A stretch of 64,000 bases of DNA. Origin: Rhodococcus opacus. Lineage in GTDB: Bacteria > Actinomycetota > Actinomycetes > Mycobacteriales > Mycobacteriaceae. Positions 31,900 to 41,105 of the stretch are shown here, piece after piece; the first letter of the stretch is position 1; each line of letters opens with the position of its first letter. Where the stretch lies: the NCBI RefSeq assembly GCF_012396235.1, contig NZ_JAAXPA010000015.1, forward strand, positions 112,085 through 176,084. The letters run 5' to 3'. The position numbers and the translations under genes are program-made. The notes under the pieces were generated by a model. It was not told where the DNA came from, did not search any database, and was given only the letters and a program-made list of their open reading frames with translations.

Positions 31900-33174
31900 A
31901 TGGTTCAGATTTCGAGAGCGGTCCGGCGCGCCGCGGTGTTTGCCACCGCTGCCTCGCTGGTCACGCTCACCGCTTGCTCGAGTGACAGCGGCAGCGACTC
32001 CACGTCGGAGAACCTCGACGGTCGCGGACCCATCACGTACGTCGAGGGCAAGGACACCACCGAGACCGGTGTCGTCCGCCAGATCATCGACGCGTGGAAC
32101 GCCGAGCACCCGGACGAGCAGGTGACGTTCAAGGAGCAGTCGAACGACGCCGATCAGGCGCACGACGACCTGGTCCAGCACCTGCAGGCCAAGCAGTCCG
32201 ACTACGACGTCGTCGCACTCGACGTCCCCTGGACCGCGGAGTTCGCGGCCAAGGGCTGGCTGCAGCCGCTGACCGGCGAGTTCGCGGTGGACAACACCGG
32301 AATCCTCCCCGCCACGGTCGACAGCGCCACCTACAACGGCACCCAGTACGCGGCGCCGAAGAACACCAACGGCGGCCTGCTGTACTACCGCAGCGACCTG
32401 CTGCCCGCCGCACCGAAGACGTGGGCCGAGCTGGCCGCCGCGTGTGAGGTCGCGAAGACCAACAACATCGACTGCTACGCCGGTCAGTTCGCACCGTACG
32501 AGGGCCTGACGGTGAACACCGCCGAGGTCATCAACGCGTACGGCGGCTCGTTCGTCGGCGAGGACGGCAAGACGCCGACCGTCGACAGCCCCGAGGCCCG
32601 CGCCGGCCTGCAGGTGCTGGTCGACAACTTCAAGAACGGTGACATCCCGGCCCAGGACACCACGTTCAAGGAGCCCGAGAGCCAGAAGGCGTTCGAGGAC
32701 GGCAAGGCGCTGTTCCTGCGCAACTGGCCCTACGTGTACGGCACCGCCGACAAGGATTCGTCCGCGGTCAAGGGCAAGTTCGCGGTCGCCCCGCTGCCCG
32801 GCAAGGACGGCATCGGCGCCTCGACCCTCGGTGGCTACAACGCCGCCATCAGCGCGTACTCCGAGAACAAGGCCACGGCCCGCGACTTCCTCACCTTCCT
32901 GCAGGGTGAGCAGGCGCAGCGGATCATCGCCATGGGCTCGCTGCCGCCGGTCCGCGCCGCACTGTACGACGACCCGGAGATCATCGCGGCCTACCCGTTC
33001 ATGCCGACGCTGAAGGTGTCGATCGAGAACGCCGTCCCCCGTCCGGTCACGCCGTTCTACCCCGCTGTGTCGAAGGCCGTGCAGGACAACGCCTACGCTG
33101 CCATCAAGGGTGAGAAGTCGGTGGATCAGGCGATCACGGACATGCAGTCCGGCATCCAGTCCGCAGGCTCGTAG
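31900..33174 (+). CDS. Sugar-binding lipoprotein of an ABC importer (family 1), 424 aa
   Basis: A Sec lipoprotein signal ends in the lipobox L-T-A-C (Cys26), followed by a Ser/Asp linker. The mature part has the family 1 sugar-binding pattern: V-R-Q-I-I-D-A-W-N, D-V-V-A-L-D-V-P-W-T-A-E-F-A-A-K-G-W, N-T-N-G-G-L-L-Y-Y-R and S-T-L-G-G-Y-N-A-A-I. It resembles trehalose/maltose-type binding proteins such as LpqY, but the sugar cannot be read from sequence. A GGGGAG site precedes the ATG at 31900, and 15 bp separate it from the first permease. Confidence 0.87.
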   Translation: MVQISRAVRRAAVFATAASLVTLTACSSDSGSDSTSENLDGRGPITYVEGKDTTETGVVRQIIDAWNAEHPDEQVTFKEQSNDADQAHDDLVQHLQAKQSDYDVVALDVPWTAEFAAKGWLQPLTGEFAVDNTGILPATVDSATYNGTQYAAPKNTNGGLLYYRSDLLPAAPKTWAELAAACEVAKTNNIDCYAGQFAPYEGLTVNTAEVINAYGGSFVGEDGKTPTVDSPEARAGLQVLVDNFKNGDIPAQDTTFKEPESQKAFEDGKALFLRNWPYVYGTADKDSSAVKGKFAVAPLPGKDGIGASTLGGYNAAISAYSENKATARDFLTFLQGEQAQRIIAMGSLPPVRAALYDDPEIIAAYPFMPTLKVSIENAVPRPVTPFYPAVSKAVQDNAYAAIKGEKSVDQAITDMQSGIQSAGS

Positions 33175-33189
33175 AGCACAGGAGTGAAC

Positions 33190-34239
33190 ATGGCCGTTCC
33201 GACTGGGACCACCAGTGGAGCGCCGGCCCGTCCCGCGGCCGGGGATAACGACCCCGGCCGCGGTTCGCGTGAGAAGAGCGAGAACAGGCGACGCTTTGGG
33301 CTGAGCAGTCGCCGCGCGTGGCTGTTCGTCGTGCCGACGCTGGCCGTGCTGGCCGTCGTCATCGGCTACCCGGTGATCCGGGCAGTGGTGATGTCGTTCC
33401 AGAAGGACGCGGGACTCGATCCGTCGACCGGCATGTTCGTCGAGGGCGGCTGGGCCGGATTCACCAACTACACGCACTGGATTCTGCAACAGTGCACCTC
33501 CCCGAGCGGGGTGGCCGTGGCGTGCCCGCCCGGCACGCTCGGCTCCCAGTTCTGGTCGGCCGTCGGGAACACCGCGTTCTTCACCGTCGTCACGGTGGGC
33601 CTCGAGGTCGCGATCGGCCTGTGGATGGCGATCATCATGGGCAAGACGTTCAAGGGCCGCGCCCTGCTGCGTGCGGCGGTCCTGATCCCGTGGGCCATCC
33701 CGACCGCGGTCACCGCCAAGCTCTGGTACTTCATCTTCGCCTACGACGGCATCGCCAATCGCCTCCTCGGCACCGAGATCCTGTGGACGTCGGACGCGTG
33801 GCCCGCCCGGTTCGCGGTGATCATCTCGGACGTCTGGAAGACCACACCCTTCATGGCCCTGCTGATCCTCGCCGGACTGCAGATGATCCCGCAGGACGTG
33901 TACGAGGCGGCGCGGGTCGACGGCGCCTCGGCGTGGCAGCGGTTCCGGCAGATCACGCTCCCGCTGGTGAAGCCGGCGCTGATGGTTGCGATCCTGTTCC
34001 GCACGATGGACGCCCTGCGCATGTACGACCTGCCCGCCATCCTGACCGGCGGCAACCCGGCCACCACGACGGTGTCGATCCTCGTGGTCGACCAGGTGCG
34101 GCAAGGGTTCAACAGCGCGTCCGCGCTTTCCACCATCACGTTCCTCCTGATCTTCGCGGTGGCGTTCGTCCTCGTGAAATTTCTCGGCGCCAACGCCGTC
34201 GAGACTCAGGAAGCCCAGCGAAAGGGGCCGAAGTCGTGA
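33190..34239 (+). CDS. Sugar ABC importer permease (MalF/SugA type), 349 aa
   Basis: Six membrane segments follow a polar Gly/Arg-rich N-terminus of about 40 residues. The ATPase-contact loop E-A-A-R-V-D-G-A-S-A-W-Q-R-F (about 238-251) is present. The ATG at 33190 has AGGAG at good spacing; a GTG 6 nt earlier is possible. The stop overlaps the GTG of the second permease by 4 bp, so the two subunits are translationally coupled. Confidence 0.9.
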   Translation: MAVPTGTTSGAPARPAAGDNDPGRGSREKSENRRRFGLSSRRAWLFVVPTLAVLAVVIGYPVIRAVVMSFQKDAGLDPSTGMFVEGGWAGFTNYTHWILQQCTSPSGVAVACPPGTLGSQFWSAVGNTAFFTVVTVGLEVAIGLWMAIIMGKTFKGRALLRAAVLIPWAIPTAVTAKLWYFIFAYDGIANRLLGTEILWTSDAWPARFAVIISDVWKTTPFMALLILAGLQMIPQDVYEAARVDGASAWQRFRQITLPLVKPALMVAILFRTMDALRMYDLPAILTGGNPATTTVSILVVDQVRQGFNSASALSTITFLLIFAVAFVLVKFLGANAVETQEAQRKGPKS

Positions 34240-35129
34240 CCCATCGCGCCCCGGAGCTCGAACTCCCGAGCAGGCCCGTCCGCCGCAACCGCCCGAAGCG
34301 GTTCGCTTTCAAGAACTCCCGCATCTACATCGGTGTCGCGATCATCCTCGTCTGGGGGCTCGCGCCGTTCTACTGGATGATGGTGACGGCGTTCCGCGAC
34401 CCTGACTACACGTTCGACACCACACCCTGGCCCACGCACGTCACGCTCGAGAACTTCCAGAACGCCCTGTCGACGAGCAGCGGCAACAACTTCACCCGGG
34501 CCGTCGTCAACAGCATGATCATCGGCGGTATCACCACCGTCGTCGCCCTCGCCGTCGGCATCTTCACCGCCTACGCGCTGGCCCGCATCGAGTTCCGGTT
34601 CAAGTACGTGGTGGTCGGCATCGTGCTAGGCGCGTCGATGTTCCCCGTCGTCGCCCTCGTCACCCCGCTGTTCCAGCTGTTCACGAACATCGGCTGGATC
34701 GGTACCTACCAGGCGATGATCATCCCGAACATCTCGTTCGTCCTGCCGCTCACCATCTACACGCTGACGTCGTTCTTCAAGGAACTTCCCTGGGAGCTCG
34801 AGGAGGCGGCGCGGATCGACGGCGCCAGCCGCGGTCAGGCGTTCCGGCTGGTGATGTTGCCGCTGGCGGCGCCCGCCCTGTTCACCACCGCCATCCTCGC
34901 GTTCATCGCGACCGTCAACGAGTACCTGCTCGCCAGCCAGCTCTCCAGCGACGCCACCGAACCGGTCACGGTCGCGATCGCCCGGTTCTCCGGCAACGAC
35001 CCGCACGTGGTGCCGTACGCGGCGATCATGGCGGCGGGCACGATCGTCACCATTCCGCTGGTGATCATGGTGCTGCTGTTCCAGCGTCGCATCGTGTCGG
35101 GCCTGACGGCCGGCGGCGTGAAGAGTTAA
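34236..35129 (+). CDS. Sugar ABC importer permease (MalG/SugB type), 297 aa
   Basis: Six membrane helices with the permease loop E-A-A-R-I-D-G-A-S-R-G-Q-A-F in the second half. The N-terminal 30 residues are basic and cytoplasmic. GTG start in a GTGA overlap with the first permease. It is the last gene of the importer; a five-unit 28-bp tandem repeat starts 2 bp after its stop. Confidence 0.9.
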   Translation: MTHRAPELELPSRPVRRNRPKRFAFKNSRIYIGVAIILVWGLAPFYWMMVTAFRDPDYTFDTTPWPTHVTLENFQNALSTSSGNNFTRAVVNSMIIGGITTVVALAVGIFTAYALARIEFRFKYVVVGIVLGASMFPVVALVTPLFQLFTNIGWIGTYQAMIIPNISFVLPLTIYTLTSFFKELPWELEEAARIDGASRGQAFRLVMLPLAAPALFTTAILAFIATVNEYLLASQLSSDATEPVTVAIARFSGNDPHVVPYAAIMAAGTIVTIPLVIMVLLFQRRIVSGLTAGGVKS

Positions 35130-35130
35130 C

Positions 35131-35270
35131 GGTCGAGCGGAGCGAGGGGAAAGGTGCCGGTCGAGCGGAGCGAGGGGAAAGGTGCCGGTCGAGCGGGGCG
35201 AGGGGAAAGGTGCCGGTCGAGCGGAGCGAGGGGAAAGGTGCCGGTCGAGCGGGGCGAGGGGAAAGGTGTC
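35131..35270 (+). repeat. Five tandem 28-bp repeats
   Basis: Units start at 35131, 35159, 35187, 35215 and 35243. Each begins GGTCGAGCGG, then AGCGAGGGGA or GGCGAGGGGA, and ends AAGGTGCC (TC in the last). Units alternate A/G at position 11 (A, A, G, A, G). There are no spacers, so it is not a CRISPR. The repeat runs from just after the permease stop to 4 bp before the ATG of the next small gene, and its last AGGGGA may serve as that gene's ribosome site. Confidence 0.92.
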
Positions 35271-35274
35271 GGTC

Positions 35275-35466
35275 ATGCATCCGGTGGCGAAGCGGCAGCG
35301 GCTCGAGGTTCTGATCGGCATCCTCGGGTTCTTCACGGTGATGGCGTTCATCGCCGCGGTCGTCGAGGTCGTCCGCGGCGACCCCGGCGTCACCCCTGCG
35401 CTGGTGTTGCTCGGATGCCTGGTGCTGTCGGGGCTGGCGGTCGTCGCCCGGAATCGGGTGCGCTGA
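35275..35466 (+). CDS. Small two-helix membrane protein, 63 aa
   Basis: Not recognised as a named family. After a basic start (M-H-P-V-A-K-R-Q-R) come two hydrophobic helices of about 20 residues (near 10-30 and 38-56), separated by E-V-V-R-G-D-P-G-V-T-P, and a basic tail R-N-R-V-R. That topology puts both ends in the cytoplasm. The ATG at 35275 or the GTG at 35266 could start it; upstream in-frame sequence is only the translated tandem repeat (Arg/Gly/Glu-rich), which I do not include. Confidence 0.55.
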   Translation: MHPVAKRQRLEVLIGILGFFTVMAFIAAVVEVVRGDPGVTPALVLLGCLVLSGLAVVARNRVR

Positions 35467-35598
35467 AACAGTACGGTCGGTATGGATATTTGCTGAGCGT
35501 TAGCGCGGCGCGCGTCACACTCGAGGCCATTCACATAACATACGTACGGGTGGGTGCGATGATCCTCCGTGACCGGATAACTGACCGGGAGTGTGGAA

Positions 35599-37818
35599 GT
35601 GAGTTCTGGCAACGACGCGACGGGCAACCATGCCTCCGATCCGGGGGGCACACCGCCCGTGGACGACGGTTCGGCTGACACGACCACTCCACCACCGGAC
35701 GGGAAGAAGAAACGCAACCGGTGGCGCACGGTCCGCCGGGTCAGCCTGGTTGTGATCGCGTTGCTGCTGGTCGTCCCGCTCGTCGGGTTCCTGGTCAGTT
35801 ACGTCCGCGCCGAGGTCCCGCGCCCCTCGGACATGAAGACCAATCAGGTGGCCACCGTCTTCGCCGCCGACGGCACCACCGAGCTGACCAAGGTGATCCC
35901 GCCGGAGGGCAACCGCACCGAGATCGCGCTCGACGCCATTCCCCAACACGTCCGCGACGCCGTCCTGTCGGCGGAGGACCGCAACTTCTACTCCAACCCC
36001 GGCTTCTCCGTCACCGGGTTCATGCGTGCCGCCCGCGACAACGTCCTCGGCAAGGAAAGCGCGGGCGGCGGGTCGACGATCACGCAGCAGTACGTCAAGA
36101 ACGTGCTGGTCGGCGCGGACCGCAACGTGTACCGCAAGATGCGCGAACTCGTGATCTCCACCAAGATGGCCCGCGAGTGGTCCAAGGACGAAATTCTCGC
36201 CGCCTACCTGAACACCATCTACTTCGGGCGCGGCGCGTACGGCATCGAGGCGGCGTCGCGCGCCTACTTCGACAAGCCGGTCGGCGACCTGTCGGTGGCC
36301 GAGGGCGCGGTGCTCGCCTCCGTGATCCAGAGCCCGTCCTACCTCGACCCCGAGGCCAACCTCGACCAGCTGCAGGCGCGCTGGAACTACGTGCTCGACG
36401 GCATGGTCGCGATGAGTGTGCTCAGTCAGCAGGACCGCAGTGCGGCCGAATTCCCGGTCACCGCCCCGTCCAACCGGCCCACCGACGCCAACTCCGCGCC
36501 CGGCCCCGATGGCCTGATCCGCAACCAGGTGCTGCGCGAGTTGTCGGATGCGGGAATCTCCGAGCAGACCCTCAACACCGAGGGACTGCAGATCACCACC
36601 ACGATCGATCCGAGGGCGCAGGAGTCCGCGATCGAGGCCGTCCACGACAACCTCGAAGGGGAGGATCCGGGGCTGCGGACCGCCGTCGTGTCGATCGATC
36701 CCCGCACCGGCGGTGTGCGCGCGTACTACGGCGGCGAGGACGGCGCCGGCTTCGACTACGCCCAGGCGCCCCTGCAGACGGGGTCGTCGTTCAAGGTGTT
36801 CGGCCTGGCCGCGGCGCTGGAACAGGGCATCCCCCTCTCCGCCCGCTTCAGCAGTGCACCGCTGACCGTCGGCAGCGTGCAGATCGGCAACGTCGAGGGC
36901 GAGTCCTGCGGCACGTGCACCATCGCCGAGGCGACGAAGCGGTCGCTGAACACGAGCTTCTACCGATTGATGATGTCGCTGGACAACGGTCCGCAGGCCA
37001 TCGCCGACGCCGCCCACAAGGCGGGGATCCCGGAGTTCATTCCCGGGGTGCAGGGTAAGACGCTCAGCGAGAACGGCGGCGAACCCGAGGGCGGCATCGT
37101 CCTCGGCCAGTACCTGTCGCGGCCGATCGACATGGCGTCCGCGTACGCGACGCTCGCGGCGTCGGGCATCTACCACCAGCCGTACTTCGTGCAGCGGGTG
37201 GTGACCGCCGACGGCGTCGTGCTCCTGGACCGTGCGCCCAGTCCGGGTGAGCGCCGGCTCGATGCCGCGGTGGCCGACAACATCAGTCAGGCACTGATGC
37301 CCATCGCCTCGTACTCGCGGGGCCACGCGCTGGCGGGGGGACGCCCGTCCGCGGCGAAGACCGGCACGGCGCAGCTCGGGGACACCGGCGAGAACAAGGA
37401 CGCCTGGATGGTCGGCTACACGCCGTCGCTGGCGACGGCGGTGTGGATCGGCAAGGCCGATGCCACCGCCATCAACAACAGCTGGGGCGGCCTGATCTAC
37501 GGTTCGGGTCTGCCGTCCGACATCTGGAAAGACACGATGGACGGCGCCCTCGAAGACACCGATTGGGAAGACTTCCCGTGGCCCGACCCGATCGGCGGCC
37601 AAGCCGGTGTGCCCACGTGGACCGGTCAAACCAGCGGCGACGGAACGGGAACCGGCACCAGCGGGGTTGTCCCGCCGCCCGGTGCCCCCACCCCGGCACC
37701 CGTCGAGGTTCCGCCTCCGGCCGTCCCGGTCCCGCCCGTCCCCCCGGTGCCCGCACCCGTCCCGGCGCCGACCCAGATCGAAATCCTGCCGGGCGTCATC
37801 ATCCCGCTGCCGGGTTAG
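35599..37818 (+). CDS. Class A penicillin-binding protein (PonA-type), 739 aa
   Basis: A bifunctional peptidoglycan synthase. After an Asp/Pro-rich cytoplasmic tail and one membrane helix (about 48-68), the transglycosylase domain shows E-D-R-N-F-Y-S-N-P-G (Glu about 126), S-T-I-T-Q-Q-Y-V-K-N and Y-F-G-R-G-A-Y-G-I-E-A-A. The transpeptidase has S-S-F-K (about 396-399), S-L-N and K-T-G-T-A-Q (Lys about 587). The C-terminus is a Pro/Val-rich tail. I use the GTG at 35599, spaced 8 nt from GGGAG. It is closely similar to the larger ponA-like gene at 44207 and so looks like a duplicate. Its stop overlaps the stop of the convergent gene. Confidence 0.9.
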   Translation: MSSGNDATGNHASDPGGTPPVDDGSADTTTPPPDGKKKRNRWRTVRRVSLVVIALLLVVPLVGFLVSYVRAEVPRPSDMKTNQVATVFAADGTTELTKVIPPEGNRTEIALDAIPQHVRDAVLSAEDRNFYSNPGFSVTGFMRAARDNVLGKESAGGGSTITQQYVKNVLVGADRNVYRKMRELVISTKMAREWSKDEILAAYLNTIYFGRGAYGIEAASRAYFDKPVGDLSVAEGAVLASVIQSPSYLDPEANLDQLQARWNYVLDGMVAMSVLSQQDRSAAEFPVTAPSNRPTDANSAPGPDGLIRNQVLRELSDAGISEQTLNTEGLQITTTIDPRAQESAIEAVHDNLEGEDPGLRTAVVSIDPRTGGVRAYYGGEDGAGFDYAQAPLQTGSSFKVFGLAAALEQGIPLSARFSSAPLTVGSVQIGNVEGESCGTCTIAEATKRSLNTSFYRLMMSLDNGPQAIADAAHKAGIPEFIPGVQGKTLSENGGEPEGGIVLGQYLSRPIDMASAYATLAASGIYHQPYFVQRVVTADGVVLLDRAPSPGERRLDAAVADNISQALMPIASYSRGHALAGGRPSAAKTGTAQLGDTGENKDAWMVGYTPSLATAVWIGKADATAINNSWGGLIYGSGLPSDIWKDTMDGALEDTDWEDFPWPDPIGGQAGVPTWTGQTSGDGTGTGTSGVVPPPGAPTPAPVEVPPPAVPVPPVPPVPAPVPAPTQIEILPGVIIPLPG

Positions 37819-39068
37819 CCGAGGTTCTGAAACCCGCCGCGCGGCGGAGTACGGTTCGGCAGCACCACAACCCGCAGCGCGGCGCGGAGGCTTTCCTTCG
37901 TCTTGGCCCAGGCACTCGCCTCGTCCTCACACATGTCGGCCTCCTCGGGCTCTTCCTCGCGGGCGAGTTCCGCGTTGTGGCGCCACTCGATCTCCTGCTC
38001 GGTGCAGAGCCGGAGGAACTCGAGGATGGTGTCGCGGTCGCGTCCGCAGATCTCCGCGACGTCGTCCGGGTCGAGCCCGCTCTCGGAGTCGAGGTGGATC
38101 AGGGTCACGAGGGCGGCGGGGAACTCGTCCTCGCATTCGTGCTCTGCGTACGAGGACGTGGCGCCGGGTGTGGAATTGAGTTTGCCGCCGAGCTTTTCGG
38201 CGAACGCGTCGTCGACGGTGTCCACGAAATGCTCGAACATCCGGAACACCGACACCAGGTGATCCGCGACGAACGGTGATCCGTCGACGCGCATGACGGC
38301 GACCACGTTGTCGACGATGAGCAGGAACTTGATGTCGGGCCACTGGCGGTTGAGGTCGGCGAGCGCCTCCGCGGTGCGCGTGCGATCGCTGATCGTGTGG
38401 ACCACACGGGCGAACACCTCGACGCGGGCGTCCTCCTCGATCACCCGCACATACGTGGGGAGATCGCCGACCCAGACGAGGATGTCGCCGTCCGCATCCT
38501 TGCCGGGTGCCTGCTCGAGCATGGATTCGACCGCGGCATCGACACGGTCGCGCAGCCCGGCGCCGTCGCGCAGCTGGGCCGGGACATCGGCCGTACCGAA
38601 CTCCGGGGTCTCGCCCCGGCCACCGGTGATCGCCTTCAGGAACGAGGGATGCAGAAGGTCCCAGATCTCCCGGAACACGGTGACCGTCATCGACGCCAGC
38701 AGGTGGGCGTCCTCCCGGTCGGCGTCGAGGTAGTACGACGCGGAACCGTTGCCCTCGTCGACGTGCTCGCACAGGTCGGGGCGATTCCAGCCGAGCTCGA
38801 TCAGCCGATCGTGTTCCTCCTCGGTGAGTGCCCGCGCCGGGTGCAGGAAGCGGTTGGACGGCACCTCGCACCGCACCTTGTCGCCGGCCCACGCGAAGAA
38901 CCGCACGCACGCGGCGGTCTCGACGAGACCGTCGTCGACGCTGTCGTACTGCGACTGCAGCACCAGCTCGTCGTCGTCCTCCATCACGTGCACGTACCCG
39001 GTCAGACGGTCCTGGAGTTCGGTCCAGGCGTCGTCGATCTCTCGATCGAAAGTGTTGTCGGACATCAC
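37815..39068 (-). CDS. YbjN/T3SS-chaperone-like domain protein, 417 aa
   Basis: An acidic soluble protein without signal or membrane segments. The first 230 residues have an alpha/beta look with E-V-P-S-N-R-F-L-H-P-A-R-A-L-T-E-E-E-H and L-G-W-N-R-P-D, a pattern I associate with actinobacterial YbjN/T3SS chaperone-like proteins; a second similar unit may follow (P-T-Y-V-R-V-I-E-E-D-A to about 300). The last 110 residues are Glu/Asp-rich and helical. Function unknown; a chaperone-like role is inference. It converges on the PBP gene with overlapping stops (TTAG at 37815-37818). An alternative start lies 3 nt in. Confidence 0.55.
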   Translation of the reverse strand: MMSDNTFDREIDDAWTELQDRLTGYVHVMEDDDELVLQSQYDSVDDGLVETAACVRFFAWAGDKVRCEVPSNRFLHPARALTEEEHDRLIELGWNRPDLCEHVDEGNGSASYYLDADREDAHLLASMTVTVFREIWDLLHPSFLKAITGGRGETPEFGTADVPAQLRDGAGLRDRVDAAVESMLEQAPGKDADGDILVWVGDLPTYVRVIEEDARVEVFARVVHTISDRTRTAEALADLNRQWPDIKFLLIVDNVVAVMRVDGSPFVADHLVSVFRMFEHFVDTVDDAFAEKLGGKLNSTPGATSSYAEHECEDEFPAALVTLIHLDSESGLDPDDVAEICGRDRDTILEFLRLCTEQEIEWRHNAELAREEEPEEADMCEDEASAWAKTKESLRAALRVVVLPNRTPPRGGFQNLG

Positions 39069-39132
39069 GCCTCCCTCGATGAATCCTGGGTGTCACCGTA
39101 GAGGGAGGGTCTGACAAGAAATCGAACACAAA

Positions 39133-39181
39133 GGCGAATGCACCTTTCGTCGCCGTGAAGACGACGAAAGGTGCATTCGCC
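39133..39181. terminator. Strong hairpin with 20-bp perfect stem after ino1
   Basis: Arms at 39133-39152 and 39162-39181 are perfectly complementary over 20 bp around a 9-base loop. The outer part reads GGCGAATGCACC and the inner part TTTCGTCG. It lies 45 bp beyond the ino1 stop (39226) and 64 bp upstream of the YbjN-like gene start, so it probably ends the padR-ino1 transcript. There is no T-run, as is common for actinobacterial terminators. Confidence 0.8.
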
Positions 39182-39225
39182 GGGAGCTGAGCGACCTATG
39201 TGCTCAGATGCTGCTGCGTGGTGAA

Positions 39226-40308
39226 CTACGCGTCGATGATGAACGCCTCGAGCTCGGTACGAGCCTTGTCGTCCGCCATCTGGACCGGCGGGGACTTCAT
39301 CAGGTACGCGGACGCCGGGTAGACGGGTCCACCGATGCCGCGGTCCTTGGCGATCTTGGCTGCGCGGACGGCGTCGATGATGATGCCGGCCGAGTTCGGG
39401 GAGTCCCAGACCTCGAGCTTGTACTCCAGGTTCAGCGGAACGTCACCGAAGGCGCGACCCTCGAGGCGGACGTACGCCCACTTGCGGTCGTCGAGCCAGC
39501 CGACGTGATCCGACGGGCCGATGTGCACGTTGCCCGGACCGAGGTCGCGGGTCAGGTTCGACGTCACGGCCTGCGTCTTGGAGATCTTCTTCGACTCCAG
39601 GCGATCACGCTCGAGCATGTTCTTGAAGTCCATGTTGCCGCCGACGTTCAGCTGCATGGTGCGGTCGAGCTGCACGCCGCGGTCCTCGAAGAGCTTCGCC
39701 ATCACGCGGTGGGTGATGGTGGCGCCGACCTGCGACTTGATGTCGTCACCGACGATCGGGACGCCGGCGTCCTTGAACTTCGCGGCCCACTCGGGGTCGG
39801 AGGCGATGAACACGGGCAGGGCGTTGACGAACGCGACACCCGCGTCGATGGCGCACTGGGCGTAGAACTTGTCAGCGTCCTCGGAACCCACGGGCAGGTA
39901 CGAGACCAGCACGTCGACCTTGGCGTCCTTCAGGGCCTTGACGACATCGACGGGCTCGGCCTCGGAGATCTCGATGGTCTCGGCGTAGTACTTGCCGATG
40001 CCGTCGAGGGTGGGGCCGCGCAGCACCGGAACGTCGGCCGGCGGGACGTCGGCGATCTTGATGGTGTTGTTCTCGCTGGCGAAGATGGCCTCGGACAGGT
40101 CGAATCCGACCTTCTTGGCGTCGACGTCGAACGCGGCGACGAACTGGACGTCGCGCACGTGGTACTTGCCGAACTTGACGTGCATGAGGCCGGGCACGGT
40201 CGCCGTCTCGTCGGCGTCCTTGTAGTACTGCACGCCCTGAACCAAGGACGAGGCACAGTTCCCCACGCCCACAATGGCCACGCGCACCGCGGTGCTGTTC
40301 TCACCCAT
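39226..40308 (-). CDS. ino1: Inositol-3-phosphate synthase, 360 aa
   Basis: The NAD-binding start [16 protein letters not shown], the [10 protein letters not shown] segment, [11 protein letters not shown] and the [11 protein letters not shown] motif are those of the short bacterial Ino1. It turns glucose 6-phosphate into inositol 3-phosphate, the precursor of phosphatidylinositol, lipomannan and mycothiol in this group. Length matches mycobacterial Ino1 (about 367). AAAGGAGAA precedes the ATG. The upstream PadR-type gene overlaps it by 8 bp, as in mycobacteria, and a strong hairpin follows. Confidence 0.95.
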   Translation of the reverse strand: MGENSTAVRVAIVGVGNCASSLVQGVQYYKDADETATVPGLMHVKFGKYHVRDVQFVAAFDVDAKKVGFDLSEAIFASENNTIKIADVPPADVPVLRGPTLDGIGKYYAETIEISEAEPVDVVKALKDAKVDVLVSYLPVGSEDADKFYAQCAIDAGVAFVNALPVFIASDPEWAAKFKDAGVPIVGDDIKSQVGATITHRVMAKLFEDRGVQLDRTMQLNVGGNMDFKNMLERDRLESKKISKTQAVTSNLTRDLGPGNVHIGPSDHVGWLDDRKWAYVRLEGRAFGDVPLNLEYKLEVWDSPNSAGIIIDAVRAAKIAKDRGIGGPVYPASAYLMKSPPVQMADDKARTELEAFIIDA

Positions 40309-40858
40309 GGTCGGGTTCTCCTTTTTTCTTAGGTGTTGCTGTCGATTGCTCGGCGGCGATCAGCTCGTTGAGCCAGCGCACTTCACGCTCACTGGATTCG
40401 AGACCGAGCTGGTGGAGCTGCTTGGTGTAGCGATCCAGCGTGCCGCTCGCTTTTCCGATCGCGTCGCGAAGCGCCTCACGGCGCTCCTCGACCTGGCGTC
40501 GTCTGCCTTCGAGAATCCGCATCCGCGCCTCTGCGGGAGTGCGGCTGAAGAAGGCGAGATGAACGCCGAATCCGTCATCGGTGTAGTTCTGCGGACCCGT
40601 GTCGGCGACCAGTTCCTTGAACCGCTCCTTGCCGATCGGCGTGAGCTGGTAGACGCGGCGGGCGCGACGCTTGACGGTCCCCGGAGGGCCTGCGTCCTCG
40701 GCGATCAAACCGTCTGCCTGCATGCGTCGAAGCGTCGGGTAGAGGGAACCGTACGAAAAGGCGCGAAATGCACCCAGCAGTCCCGTCAACCGTTTGCGCA
40801 GCTCGTATCCGTGCATGGGTGACTCGTGGAGCAGCCCGAGAATTGCCAATTCGAGCAC
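40301..40858 (-). CDS. PadR-family transcriptional regulator upstream of ino1, 185 aa
   Basis: A PadR winged helix is clear: [23 protein letters not shown], then [18 protein letters not shown] and [10 protein letters not shown]. The C-terminal half is a coiled helical dimerisation part rich in Glu/Arg. I use the GTG at 40858, with AGGGGG at good spacing and a start equal to the usual M-L-E-L-A-I-L; GTG at 40864 is an alternative. It overlaps ino1 by 8 bp and so probably controls inositol synthesis. A palindrome upstream (40908-40922) is the likely operator. Confidence 0.88.
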   Translation of the reverse strand: MLELAILGLLHESPMHGYELRKRLTGLLGAFRAFSYGSLYPTLRRMQADGLIAEDAGPPGTVKRRARRVYQLTPIGKERFKELVADTGPQNYTDDGFGVHLAFFSRTPAEARMRILEGRRRQVEERREALRDAIGKASGTLDRYTKQLHQLGLESSEREVRWLNELIAAEQSTATPKKKGEPDHG

Positions 40859-40907
40859 GTCCACCCCCTGAGTCGCCCGACCTAACCGCGTGATGCGATT
40901 CAAAACT

Positions 40908-40922
40908 ATATCGCATCGATAT
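40908..40922. promoter_or_regulatory. Palindrome upstream of the padR-ino1 operon, candidate operator
   Basis: ATATCG-CAT-CGATAT is a perfect 6-bp inverted repeat within an AT-rich patch (40900-40930) of otherwise GC-rich DNA, about 50 bp upstream of the PadR-type start. PadR proteins bind AT-rich palindromes and often repress themselves, so this is the best candidate site. Confidence 0.6.
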
Positions 40923-41105
40923 ATAGGAGGATACGCGCGCTCGATACACGGGACAAGCCGTCACAGGTTGTCAACCCAGGTCCGGGTCTCCGGCTGCGTC
41001 GCCGAATGTCACACCGGTGCCGTCTGACTGAACGAATGTCACATCGGGCGACCAACCGCGGCCGACGGCACCCGACGGCGGCTGGTGGGCAACGACTCCG
41101 GACGC

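Noticed and set aside
31885..34104. A 739-codon minus-strand open frame opposite the sugar-binding protein and permease
   Set aside because: Antisense shadow; the plus-strand genes carry a lipobox and permease motifs.
35131..35270. CRISPR array
   Set aside because: The 28-bp units are directly adjacent without spacers, and no cas genes are present.
35131..35466. A longer small protein starting inside the tandem repeats
   Set aside because: The upstream residues are just translated repeats; the hydrophobic protein begins naturally at 35275 with a ribosome site.
39133..39181. Sixth copy of the 74-bp element
   Set aside because: It is a strong hairpin but its sequence and loop differ, it lacks end hairpins and it does not abut stop codons.
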